Made by a program: the position numbers and the translations under genes. The notes under the pieces are model-generated. The model was not told the origin of the DNA. It saw nothing but the letters and a program-made list of their open reading frames with translations, and did not search any database. DNA of 64,000 bases from Dyella mobilis (GTDB lineage: Bacteria > Pseudomonadota > Gammaproteobacteria > Xanthomonadales > Rhodanobacteraceae): assembly GCF_016904945.1 (NCBI RefSeq), contig NZ_JADIKF010000037.1, positions 1 through 64,000 on the forward strand, given 5' to 3'. Below, one piece after another: positions 7,551 through 15,457 of the stretch; the first letter of the stretch is position 1, and the number at the start of each line of letters is the position of its first letter.

Positions 7551-8516
7551 ATGTATAGGCGCTCTTTGATTTTTGCCGCACTCGCGTTGGCTCTAGGATG
7601 CCGATGCTCTCTCGCACTTGCCAGCAATGACGAAAACGGCCACCCAGGTTCCGGCATTCACGACGTCACCGATGAAGAACTGTCCACCATGCGCGGCCGC
7701 TTCACCGTCGGCGACAATACCGTCGTCTGGTTTGGCGTGGAGATGATCTCCACGTTTCAAACCAGCAATGGTCAGACCGTCCAGGGCGCGATGACTCTCG
7801 GCATGGATTTCAGCAAGAATCCCGGCTCGCCGCAGGTTACCTTTGTACCAACCGTGACCATCACGACCAGGAATGCTCCGCTCCCCGACACATCGGGATC
7901 TTCACCCCAGGTCAGCCGCAGCGTGCAAAGCGGCGGCATCGCAAATGTCGGCGGACTGGTACAAAGCACACAGGTAGCGGGCGACAACAATGCAGTGGCC
8001 AACGTCACCCGGCTGAACATTCAAAGCGGCGGCAGTGCACCGGCCGCCTCCACGACCGGCAACGACACCGCGACGGTCAGCACGACGAGCAGCCAGCCAT
8101 CGAGCGCCAGCGTCAGCATCAGCGGGCCCATGGCAAGCACCAGCTCATCCACCAATGCCATCGCGCCCGAGAACACTGGCGGCGCGACGGCGTCAAACGG
8201 TTTGGCTTCGGTTGCGACGACGAACACGGGAATCGGCATTCCCACCGGCCGCACGGCGACCGTCGGCGACGCTTCGGCATCTTCCACTTATTCGAACGGC
8301 GATGCGGAAGTTGTCACCTCGGTCGCCGGTCAGGGTTCGGCGACGCAGTGGATCCACACCGGCAGCCTGGGACAGACGATCGCGCTCACTACCGACAATG
8401 CCGTGGTCACCAATCAGATGATCGTAAGTCTCGTTACTCAACAGCTGAGCTCCACTGCGCAGCTCGCGCACACGCTGACGCAGTCGCTCGGCTTGTCTCA
8501 CCTCAACGGCCACTGA
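7551..8516 (+). CDS. fapE: Fap-operon protein E-like, secreted minor component
   Basis: This is a 321-residue exported protein with a signal peptide ending near LALASND. After it come DVTDEELSTMRGRF (38-51) and a beta-rich segment VVWFGVEMISTFQ. One copy of the amyloid-type motif follows, GLVQSTQVAGDNNAVAN (135-151), like those in the B and C proteins. The remainder is Ser/Thr/Ala-rich and low-complexity, with a hydrophobic C-terminus. It is called FapE by position, between the C39 peptidase and the pore. The ATG at 7551 has GAGGA upstream, overlapping the fapD stop region; a TTG at 7536 is less likely. Its role as capping or minor fibre component is inferred. Confidence 0.6.
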   Translation: MYRRSLIFAALALALGCRCSLALASNDENGHPGSGIHDVTDEELSTMRGRFTVGDNTVVWFGVEMISTFQTSNGQTVQGAMTLGMDFSKNPGSPQVTFVPTVTITTRNAPLPDTSGSSPQVSRSVQSGGIANVGGLVQSTQVAGDNNAVANVTRLNIQSGGSAPAASTTGNDTATVSTTSSQPSSASVSISGPMASTSSSTNAIAPENTGGATASNGLASVATTNTGIGIPTGRTATVGDASASSTYSNGDAEVVTSVAGQGSATQWIHTGSLGQTIALTTDNAVVTNQMIVSLVTQQLSSTAQLAHTLTQSLGLSHLNGH

Positions 8517-8562
8517 GCGTACGCCCTAGCCCAGCGCACGCTCTCATGCAGGGGATACCATC

Positions 8563-9912
8563 ATGCGCAAGACACTCTTGGCCACCGCGATGGCATGCAG
8601 CTGCGTTTGCGGCTTCGCGAGCTTCGATGCGTCCGGACAGGATGCCCAGCCTGCACCGAACCAGGCGGCAAACACAAAAAACCAGGAGGACGTGGAAGAG
8701 CTCGTTCGCCAATTGCAGATGCTGAAGGTGAATTACGCGCAGGAAGTAAGGCGCCTGCGTGTGCTTGACGCCGAGGTACAGGCCCTGCAGTCGCGGATCA
8801 CCGGCAAGGTGAGCGGGACACCCCTCCCCGCGGAACCGGCGCCTGGTTCGGAAACGGCAAGCACGACGACGAGCAACGGAAGCGGCGCTTCGGTGGAAAG
8901 CAGTCAGGCCGCATCGACCACGCAAGCGGCGCAAGCGAGCACATCCACCCAGAGCCGTAGCGTGCAGGATGCGCTCGAACAGCAGCAGAATGCTTATTTC
9001 AGCCGCAAATTCACCCTCGAGGACGACCTGACCTACAACCACTACGATCGCGCCGAGTTGACACTCAACGGCTTTCTCGCGCTGAACTCCATCTTCCTCG
9101 GCAATATTGCGATCGATCGCGTCACTTCCGATTCGTTGACCAACGACCTGATCGGTCGCTACGCCGTCACACCCCGTTTCAGCCTGAACCTGGACGTACC
9201 CTACGTGGGTCGCAATACGGACTACCAGCAAGGCGGTGCAGGCGGTTCCGCGGCGACGCTCGATGAAGCAAGCTCGACCGGCAAGGGCCTGGGCGACGTC
9301 AATCTCTCCGTCAACTACAAGATTTTGACTGAAACCGCCAACCGTCCCGACACCGTACTTACCCTCGGCATCACCGCACCCACCGGGCAGGCGCCTTACG
9401 GCATCAAGTGGGTCAACGTGGCAGCCAGTTCACAGTACGAGGAATTTGCCGTTCCCACGAAACAGCCCACGGGCAACGGTGTGTGGCAGGCGACGTTTGC
9501 TTCGTCATTCGTCAAGACCATGGACCCTGCGATCGTTTTCGGCAATTTCGGCTACATCCATTCCTTCACGCGCAGCTTCAACGACATCAATACGGATCCG
9601 CAGGAAGTCACGCCCGGCAGCGTCAAACTCGCCGACGTGTTTTACTTCGGCGCAGGCATCGCATTTGCCTTCAATGATCGCTCAAGCCTGAGCCTGTCTT
9701 TCAGCGATCGCATCAACGGTAAGGATTCGTTGCGCGACACCGGCGGCCCGTGGACCAAGATCATCGGCAGCCAAGCCAATGCGGCCACCCTGAATCTCGG
9801 CTTCACCTATGCATTGAGCCCGCACACGACGTTCGTGACCATCCTGGGCATGGGCATGACGCCCGACGCACCGAATTTCACGCTGACCTTCAAGATCCCT
9901 TACATGTTCTGA
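8563..9912 (+). CDS. fapF: Fap-operon outer-membrane pore F-like
   Basis: This is a 449-residue protein. A signal peptide ends near residue 26. Residues 41-80 (from VEELVRQLQMLK through EVQALQSRI) form a clear heptad coiled coil. A Ser/Thr/Ala-rich linker runs to about 145, and the rest is a beta-barrel with alternating polar and hydrophobic strands, ending in the outer-membrane C-terminal phenylalanine (IPYMF). This architecture matches FapF, the trimeric pore whose N-terminal helices plug or gate the channel and through which fibre subunits leave the cell. AGGGGAT precedes the ATG. It is the last gene of the operon and faces the convergent regulator gene. Confidence 0.85.
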   Translation: MRKTLLATAMACSCVCGFASFDASGQDAQPAPNQAANTKNQEDVEELVRQLQMLKVNYAQEVRRLRVLDAEVQALQSRITGKVSGTPLPAEPAPGSETASTTTSNGSGASVESSQAASTTQAAQASTSTQSRSVQDALEQQQNAYFSRKFTLEDDLTYNHYDRAELTLNGFLALNSIFLGNIAIDRVTSDSLTNDLIGRYAVTPRFSLNLDVPYVGRNTDYQQGGAGGSAATLDEASSTGKGLGDVNLSVNYKILTETANRPDTVLTLGITAPTGQAPYGIKWVNVAASSQYEEFAVPTKQPTGNGVWQATFASSFVKTMDPAIVFGNFGYIHSFTRSFNDINTDPQEVTPGSVKLADVFYFGAGIAFAFNDRSSLSLSFSDRINGKDSLRDTGGPWTKIIGSQANAATLNLGFTYALSPHTTFVTILGMGMTPDAPNFTLTFKIPYMF

Positions 9913-9943
9913 GTCACGAAGGCCTCAGGCTTGGAAACGGCGA

Positions 9944-9963
9944 GCGGCGCCCGCGGGCGCCGC
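9944..9963. terminator. GC palindrome between fapF and the regulator, possible terminator
   Basis: A perfect 20-base palindrome has arms GCGGCGCCCG and CGGGCGCCGC. It lies in the 59 bases between two convergent genes, where a bidirectional terminator is expected. No T-run follows on either strand, so termination would be atypical or Rho-assisted. Confidence 0.45.
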
Positions 9964-9971
9964 CTACGCTT

Positions 9972-11312
9972 TCAGTGGATATCTTCCAGCACTAACTGGT
10001 GCTTTTTGCAGAGCCTGTAGATGGTGACGCGCGAAACCTTCAAGCGTCGGGCACATTCGCTGATGTTGAAGCGCGTTTCGCGCAGGCAGGCCAGTACGGC
10101 ATCGCGCTCGGCCGAAGTGCGGGTGAGCCCAAGGCTGGAATGGGCAGTGCGGCTGGAAACCACATCTTGCAGATCCAGATCCGCAACGCTGATCTGTGCC
10201 CCTTCCGCCACCACGGCGGCGCGCTGAACACGGTTCAACAATTCGCGCACGTTTCCGGGCCAGGTGAAGTCGCGCAGTGCCTTGCGCGCCAGGGCGCTGA
10301 AGGTACGTGCATGACAATCGTGCTGCTTGCGAAACGCGTCCAGGAACAACTGCGCCAATTGCAGCACATCATCGGCACGCTCGCGCAATGCGGGCATGCG
10401 CAAGCGCAGCACGTTGAGCCGGTAATACAGGTCTTCGCGGAACCGCCCCTGAGCGACGGCCTTTTCCAGGTCAACGTGAGTCGCCGCCAGCACGCGCACG
10501 TCCAGCTTGATCGATTGCGTGGAGCCGACGCGCTCCAGCGTGCCTTCCTGCAGCAGGCGCAGCAGGCTGATCTGCGCGTCCGGAGGCAGATCGCCCACTT
10601 CGTCCAGAAACACCGTGCCGCCCGCTGCCGCCTCGAAATGACCGATGCGCCGGGCATTGGCACCGGTAAACGAGCCGCGCTCGTGGCCAAACAATTCCGA
10701 CTGCACCAGATTCGCAGGCAATGCCCCACAGTTGATCGCCGCGAAGGGATGGTCCCGTCGCGGCGATAATTTGTGCAAGGCTCGTGCTGCCACTTCTTTA
10801 CCGGTGCCGGTTTCGCCGGTAATCAACACCGGCAGATCGACGGGAGCGTATTTGCGCAGGCTGGCCACCACGGCCATCATCGCGGAACTGGAACCGGTAA
10901 TGCCGGGCACGTCGCTGTAGACAATCGGAGCGGGCGCATCACCAGCCAGGCTGCCGAGTGTCTCGATCAGGCGCTGCATGTCGATCGGCGCAGTGAAGAA
11001 GTCGATGCTCGCGCTCAGCACGCGTTCCACTTCCGGAGTCTGCACCACCGTTTCGGCCGACAGCAGTGCCAGCCAGGGAAGCCTCGGGTGATCGGCCATC
11101 AAGCGCGCCATTTGCGCCAGCGTATCGTCATCGGCCTTGCGCAAGTCCGCCATCGCGACGACGACGTCGCCGCGCCGGATGCCCACGCCGCTTCCTTGTG
11201 CATTCGCATCGGCTACGCGCGTATGCCAGCCAGCTTGCGCCAAGCGCGTTCTTTCAACAGCGGCCGGCTCCCCAAACCAAACCACACATCGGATCGACGT
11301 GTCGCTAGTCAT
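9972..11312 (-). CDS. Sigma-54-dependent transcriptional activator with degenerate receiver
   Basis: This is a 446-residue NtrC-family enhancer-binding protein. Residues 1-125 resemble a receiver domain, but Met54 sits where the phospho-acceptor Asp is expected (D56 is nearby) and the usual KP loop reads FTAPI. The AAA+ domain has Walker A GETGTGKE (166-173), the sigma-54 contact loop GSFTGA (213-218; the classical loop is GAFTGA) and Walker B TVFLDEVGDL. A Fis-type helix-turn-helix (ISECARRLKVSRVTIYRL) ends the protein. Architecture and length recall VpsR and FleQ, c-di-GMP-responsive biofilm regulators. The ATG at 11312 has GGAGGGAGG upstream, which outweighs a start at 11378. It probably activates the convergent amyloid operon. 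Confidence 0.88.
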   Translation of the reverse strand: MTSDTSIRCVVWFGEPAAVERTRLAQAGWHTRVADANAQGSGVGIRRGDVVVAMADLRKADDDTLAQMARLMADHPRLPWLALLSAETVVQTPEVERVLSASIDFFTAPIDMQRLIETLGSLAGDAPAPIVYSDVPGITGSSSAMMAVVASLRKYAPVDLPVLITGETGTGKEVAARALHKLSPRRDHPFAAINCGALPANLVQSELFGHERGSFTGANARRIGHFEAAAGGTVFLDEVGDLPPDAQISLLRLLQEGTLERVGSTQSIKLDVRVLAATHVDLEKAVAQGRFREDLYYRLNVLRLRMPALRERADDVLQLAQLFLDAFRKQHDCHARTFSALARKALRDFTWPGNVRELLNRVQRAAVVAEGAQISVADLDLQDVVSSRTAHSSLGLTRTSAERDAVLACLRETRFNISECARRLKVSRVTIYRLCKKHQLVLEDIH

Positions 11313-11511
11313 CGCAACGCCTCCCTCCAGGATCGCTGGTCTGTCGCCCTGCTCTTCCTGGACAGGTTCTAGCCCCAACCCCTAAACCAGCCCGCGCCCA
11401 AACACGTGACGCAGTTCGCGGAATATACAACGAGCATCCGCCGCGTGACCACTTTGTGATCAGGCGTGCAGAGATCCCCCCTGTACCCAGCCTGGGATCG
11501 TGGGAGTTGGT

Positions 11512-11589
11512 ATGGAATCCTACGCCGGTAATGACGGCGGCGTGATGACAGGTGCCGTCGAATTAATGAACCAATTAGTTCAAGAATAG
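11512..11589 (+). CDS. Possible 25-residue small protein
   Basis: A short frame, MESYAGNDGGVMTGAVELMN and five more residues, follows a good GGGAG site five bases upstream of the ATG. Its last bases overlap the 3' end of the convergent SDR gene. It has two TTA codons, unusual in this GC-rich sequence, so the surrounding DNA may simply be AT-richer non-coding sequence. No family is recognised. It lies upstream of the sigma-54 activator gene on the opposite strand. Confidence 0.2.
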   Translation: MESYAGNDGGVMTGAVELMNQLVQE

Positions 11590-12393
11590 ATCCGGGAGCA
11601 AGGGCGTCCCTGGCTGGTAGGCGTAGCGATCGAAATCGCGGACACCCGCTTCGCACAGCACGTCTTCGTCGATGGCGAATCTTCCGGTGCATTGGCGCGC
11701 CGGCTGGATCAGTAGTGCGTGAGCCGCATCGGCAACGATATCCGGGCGGCGGCATTGCTCGGGCTTGACCCCATCGATCATCGCGATCGCCGCCGTAGCG
11801 ATCACCGTACGCGGCCACAGCGCATTGACCGCAATGCCCATTGGTGCGAATTCGGCGCTCATGCCCAGTACGCACAGGCTCATGCCGTACTTGGCAATGG
11901 TGTAGGCGGTATGCGGCGCAAACCATTTCGGATCGAGGTTCGGCGGCGGCGCCAGCATGAGCACGTGCGGGTTGGCGGCCTTCTTCAAATGCGGGAGGCA
12001 GGCCTGGGTCACCATGAAGGTGCCGCGCGTATTGACCTGGTGCATCAGGTCGTAACGTTTCATGGGCGTGCTTTCGGTACCCGCCAGCCAGATCGCGCTG
12101 GCATTGTTCACCAGGATATCGATGCCGCCGAAGCGCTCCACCGCCTGCGCGACGGCCGCGTGCACCTCGGCTTCTTCGCGAATATCCAGCTTCAGCGCAA
12201 GCGCCTTGCCGCCGGCGGCCTCCACCTCGGCTGCCGCCGTATGAATGGTGCCGGGCAGCTTGGGATTGGGCACGCTGCTTTTTGCGGCAATGACTACGTT
12301 GGCGCCATCGCGCGCGGCGCGCGTGGCGATAGCCAGGCCGATGCCGCGCGAGGCTCCGGTAATGAAGAGTGTCTTGCCTGCCAGCGTGTTCAC
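11575..12393 (-). CDS. Short-chain dehydrogenase/reductase (HSDL2-like)
   Basis: This 272-residue NAD(P)-dependent oxidoreductase has the glycine-rich cofactor motif TGASRGIG (12-19), the NNAS motif and the YxxxK pair in AYTIAKYGMS. Instead of the usual catalytic Ser upstream it has LMLAPPPNLDPKWF, a feature of the hydroxysteroid-dehydrogenase-like-2 subgroup of SDRs. The substrate is unknown, and lipid or fatty-acid derivatives are a guess from that subgroup. It follows the LON-domain gene on the same strand with a 15-base gap, so the two probably form a transcription unit. Confidence 0.9.
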   Translation of the reverse strand: MNTLAGKTLFITGASRGIGLAIATRAARDGANVVIAAKSSVPNPKLPGTIHTAAAEVEAAGGKALALKLDIREEAEVHAAVAQAVERFGGIDILVNNASAIWLAGTESTPMKRYDLMHQVNTRGTFMVTQACLPHLKKAANPHVLMLAPPPNLDPKWFAPHTAYTIAKYGMSLCVLGMSAEFAPMGIAVNALWPRTVIATAAIAMIDGVKPEQCRRPDIVADAAHALLIQPARQCTGRFAIDEDVLCEAGVRDFDRYAYQPGTPLLPDLFLN

Positions 12394-12408
12394 GTGACTC
12401 TTCCTCGT

Positions 12409-13011
12409 TCAGGCTTTCTGGAAACGCGGCAGGATATCGCGTAACACGCCCAGCCGCTGGATCGGATCGGTCATTTCCAGCAATTGTTGCTGCTCATCCC
12501 GGGCCAGCGGCAGCAATTCGGCAAGGCGAAATCCCACCCAACCGGCATCGTCATAAGCGCTGCGCGGCGCCTTTTGCCAGTGCGGCCCCATGGTCTCGAT
12601 CAGGCGCTCCAGAATCGTTTGCAGCAGGGCAAATTCGACCGGTACCTGCTGCACCTCCTCTTCCGGCCAAAGCTCCACCTCGCCGCGCAGCAATCCGTCG
12701 GCGCGTACACGCGTAGATTGCACGCGGAAGCGCTCGCCGCCCTCGGTGGCAATGCCGAGCAGCCCATCCTCGCGATGACTGAAATCGGTAATCCGTGCCA
12801 GGGTTCCCACAGCCGCGGGACGCGCCGGCGTCCCCACCTCGTGCCCGTCGAGAATCAGGCAGACGCCGAAAGCCGAGCCGGAACGGGTGCATTCGCGCAC
12901 CAGGTCCAGATAGCGCGGCTCAAAGATGCGCAATTGCAATTGCCCGCCCGGATAAAGGACCGTGCCGAGCGGAAACAGGGGTACTTCGATGAAAGGGAGC
13001 CGGGCAGCCAT
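12409..13011 (-). CDS. LON substrate-binding-domain protein
   Basis: This is a 200-residue cytoplasmic protein. Its N-terminus IEVPLFPLGTVLYPGGQLQL followed by IFEPRY is the start of the ATP-dependent protease La N-terminal domain (PF02190 type), here without the AAA+ and protease parts. Stand-alone LON-domain proteins are common in Proteobacteria and have no firmly established function. The C-terminal third is helical. The start at 13011 is chosen because the domain begins nine residues later; the longer frame to 13110 has no family character. It precedes the SDR gene and diverges from the ABC transporter pair. Confidence 0.88.
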   Translation of the reverse strand: MAARLPFIEVPLFPLGTVLYPGGQLQLRIFEPRYLDLVRECTRSGSAFGVCLILDGHEVGTPARPAAVGTLARITDFSHREDGLLGIATEGGERFRVQSTRVRADGLLRGEVELWPEEEVQQVPVEFALLQTILERLIETMGPHWQKAPRSAYDDAGWVGFRLAELLPLARDEQQQLLEMTDPIQRLGVLRDILPRFQKA

Positions 13012-13112
13012 GACAGCATGATAAAGGCAAGGCGGATGAAGTTTGCCCGTCACTGGACGGCTGACACCGATACGCGGCAGAGTGGATCGGTTCGCACGAG
13101 GATCATGCACGG

Positions 13113-14045
13113 ATGTCTGCTTCCCACCTGGTCACTGAACCGCTCGGCACGATGCCGGCCCTGGATGCCGCGACCCAACCCGTATTGCAGGTGCGCGGGC
13201 TGGAAAAGTCCTTCAAGAAGCGCCAGGTGCTGCGGGCGCTGGACTGGTCGGTGCCGGCGGGCCGCGTGATCGGCCTGCTGGGCCGCAACGGCGCCGGAAA
13301 GACCACCTTGCTGCGCTGCCTGCTTGGGCTTTCGCCGATCGATGGCGGCAGCATCGATCTCTTCGGCCAGCCCATGATCGAACCGGGCGGCGAACGCATG
13401 CACCGTATCGGCTTCGTGCCGCAGACGTTCGACCTGTTCCCATGGATGAAGGTGGGCGCGTATCTCGATTTCACCGCAGCGTTCTACGCACGCTGGAATA
13501 CCGGGCTGGCCGCTCGCCTGCTTGCCGACTGGGAACTGGATGCCAAGCAAAAAATTGGCGAGCTGTCGCAAGGGCAACGCCAGAAGCTGGCGATCGTGCG
13601 CGCCATCGCCCCCGATCCAGACCTGCTGGTGCTGGACGAACCGGTGGCCAGCCTCGATCCGCAGGCGCGCCGCGCCTTCATGGCGGAGTTGCTGGCATTG
13701 ATGCGCGCGCCCGGCAAAACCGTGATTTTTTCCACGCACATCACCGCCGATCTGGAACGCGCTGATGCGGACATTGCCCTGCTTCGCGATGGCAGCATTC
13801 AATTCACGCGTCCACTGGCCGATCTGCGCGAACGCTTCAAACGCGTGGTACTTCACCGGGCCGGCGGCTGGCCGCATCCGCCGGTGCTGGCCGGTGCATT
13901 GAAAACCCACGTGCAGGACGAACAAGCGGTGTTGCTGGTGGAGGATCCCGTCATGGACAGCCTGCACGCACTCGCGGCGCGTGAAAATGCCGGCCTGCGT
14001 ATCGAAACACCCACGCTGGAAGACCTGTTCGTGGAGCTCGCGTGA
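13113..14045 (+). CDS. ABC transporter ATP-binding protein
   Basis: This is a 310-residue ATPase of the ABC-2 export type. It has Walker A GRNGAGKTT, signature LSQGQRQK, Walker B LLVLDEP and the switch histidine in FSTHI. A C-terminal extension of about 90 residues follows the nucleotide-binding domain, as in drug and polysaccharide exporters of the CcmA family. It is translationally linked to the next gene, whose GTG start overlaps the stop as GTGA, so it powers that permease. The substrate is unknown. Confidence 0.92.
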   Translation: MSASHLVTEPLGTMPALDAATQPVLQVRGLEKSFKKRQVLRALDWSVPAGRVIGLLGRNGAGKTTLLRCLLGLSPIDGGSIDLFGQPMIEPGGERMHRIGFVPQTFDLFPWMKVGAYLDFTAAFYARWNTGLAARLLADWELDAKQKIGELSQGQRQKLAIVRAIAPDPDLLVLDEPVASLDPQARRAFMAELLALMRAPGKTVIFSTHITADLERADADIALLRDGSIQFTRPLADLRERFKRVVLHRAGGWPHPPVLAGALKTHVQDEQAVLLVEDPVMDSLHALAARENAGLRIETPTLEDLFVELA

Positions 14046-15457
14046 AAGCCTGGTGGCAACTGTGGCTGCAATCGCTTCGGCGCATGCCGGTGCTCATAGC
14101 GATTGCGGTGGCTCTGTGGGCCGCAACGTTGTATTTCGCACTGCCCTGGCTGCGCGGAGAAGCAGGCACCGGCACGTTGGCTGCCGCTTTTTTTTGCATC
14201 GCATCCTGGAGCTGGCACGTGGCCCAGGGCTTCACCCTGCGCAGCATCTGCATGCCGGAGAGCTTCATGCTTCCGCAGTTTCGTCGCCGATTGCTGGAAT
14301 ACGCGGCGATCGATGCATCGTTCTGGATACTGCTGCCGATCATCGTGGTGTATCTGCGTGGATTGCCGCACGCGCCCTTGATCGCCTGCGGTCTGCTGCT
14401 GGTACCGGTATTGGGTGTGATCATGGGCGGCAATCCACGCGCAAACACATTCATCTGGCCGCTGTTCATCGTGCTCGGCTGGGCGCCCACGTACTTCACC
14501 CGGCTGGTGCAAGTCGCTCTGCAGTCCGCACTTACCCCTTTGCTCATCTTGACGCTCATTGCACTGCTGCTCGCATTCGGCATCGCCCCGTTGCTGCGCA
14601 TCGAGGACCGCCAGGCGGACACCTCGCCGCTGGAAAGCACTGGACTAGGCCGCAACGCGATGCGCAGCGCTCCAGGTGAGCCGCAACGAACTGGCGCCAT
14701 TGGCAGACGCATCAACGCGCTGTATGACTCCACCTCGCAACGTGCCATGCATCGAGCCTTGATCGGCTATCGGCGCAACGCCAACCTTACGCACCGGATG
14801 GTGCTGGTACGCCGATTGCTGCTGCCACACGACAATCCTGAAGCGATTGCGCTGCGCGTCGCGCTGGTGGCGTCATTCGCTTGCTTCTACTTTCTCGCCG
14901 TAATGCATCGCCCGCATTTTGAGCCCGCCGTGATCGGTGCCTACGCGATCATGCTCAGCGTTTCGCGATTCCCACAGTTGAATCTCGGCATGACGCGCAT
15001 GCGCCCGAACATGGCCGACCTGTATCTCACGCTGGCGCCCGAAACTCGTGCGGAGTACCAGAAAACCGTCTCCGATGCCTTGCTGGTGCTGGTGCCGATC
15101 AGCATGCTCACTGCGCTGGTCTACACGTCATTGGGCGCCGTGCTGGTGCGCGCAACGGATCCGTGGCAGATGCTGTTCGTGGCCGCCATCGTGTCGGCGG
15201 CGGCCAGCCTCGCCGCGCTCGCACTTCACCTGATCGGGCCGGAAGGCAGAACCGGACGCGCAATCGTCAATGTCTCGGTGCTGCTTGGCGTGATGGCGGT
15301 GTACTGGGGCGGCTATTGGCTGGTCGGCATCGCGGGTTATCTGATCGGCGGCGCCGTGCTGGCCCTCGTCACGCTCAGCTTTGGCGGCGGCGTGTGGTTC
15401 GCGGCGCAACGCGAGTACCAGCAGCTTGCGCCCCGTTTCGATGCACCGATCGGCTAG
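14042..15457 (+). CDS. ABC transporter permease, multi-spanning membrane protein
   Basis: This is a 471-residue integral membrane protein with about ten to twelve hydrophobic segments in two clusters. A polar middle of about 100 residues (from around 185) separates them. I recognise no subfamily signature. The GTG start overlaps the stop of the ATPase gene by four bases, which shows the two are partners. The 3' end overlaps the convergent mpl gene by four bases, with the two stop codons sharing CTAG. Export rather than import is likely, because no binding protein is encoded nearby. Confidence 0.82.
   Translation: MKAWWQLWLQSLRRMPVLIAIAVALWAATLYFALPWLRGEAGTGTLAAAFFCIASWSWHVAQGFTLRSICMPESFMLPQFRRRLLEYAAIDASFWILLPIIVVYLRGLPHAPLIACGLLLVPVLGVIMGGNPRANTFIWPLFIVLGWAPTYFTRLVQVALQSALTPLLILTLIALLLAFGIAPLLRIEDRQADTSPLESTGLGRNAMRSAPGEPQRTGAIGRRINALYDSTSQRAMHRALIGYRRNANLTHRMVLVRRLLLPHDNPEAIALRVALVASFACFYFLAVMHRPHFEPAVIGAYAIMLSVSRFPQLNLGMTRMRPNMADLYLTLAPETRAEYQKTVSDALLVLVPISMLTALVYTSLGAVLVRATDPWQMLFVAAIVSAAASLAALALHLIGPEGRTGRAIVNVSVLLGVMAVYWGGYWLVGIAGYLIGGAVLALVTLSFGGGVWFAAQREYQQLAPRFDAPIG

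Noticed and set aside
5638..7617. A 659-residue open frame on the minus strand across fapB, fapC, fapD and the start of fapE
   Set aside because: It lies antisense to well-supported exported genes with signal peptides and motifs. GC-rich repetitive DNA often leaves such frames open; the translation has no domain and no ribosome binding site was identified.
11379..11574. Activator palindrome CTGTAAC searched for upstream of the regulator's own gene
   Set aside because: No copy of the arm was found there, so autoregulation through this site is not supported.
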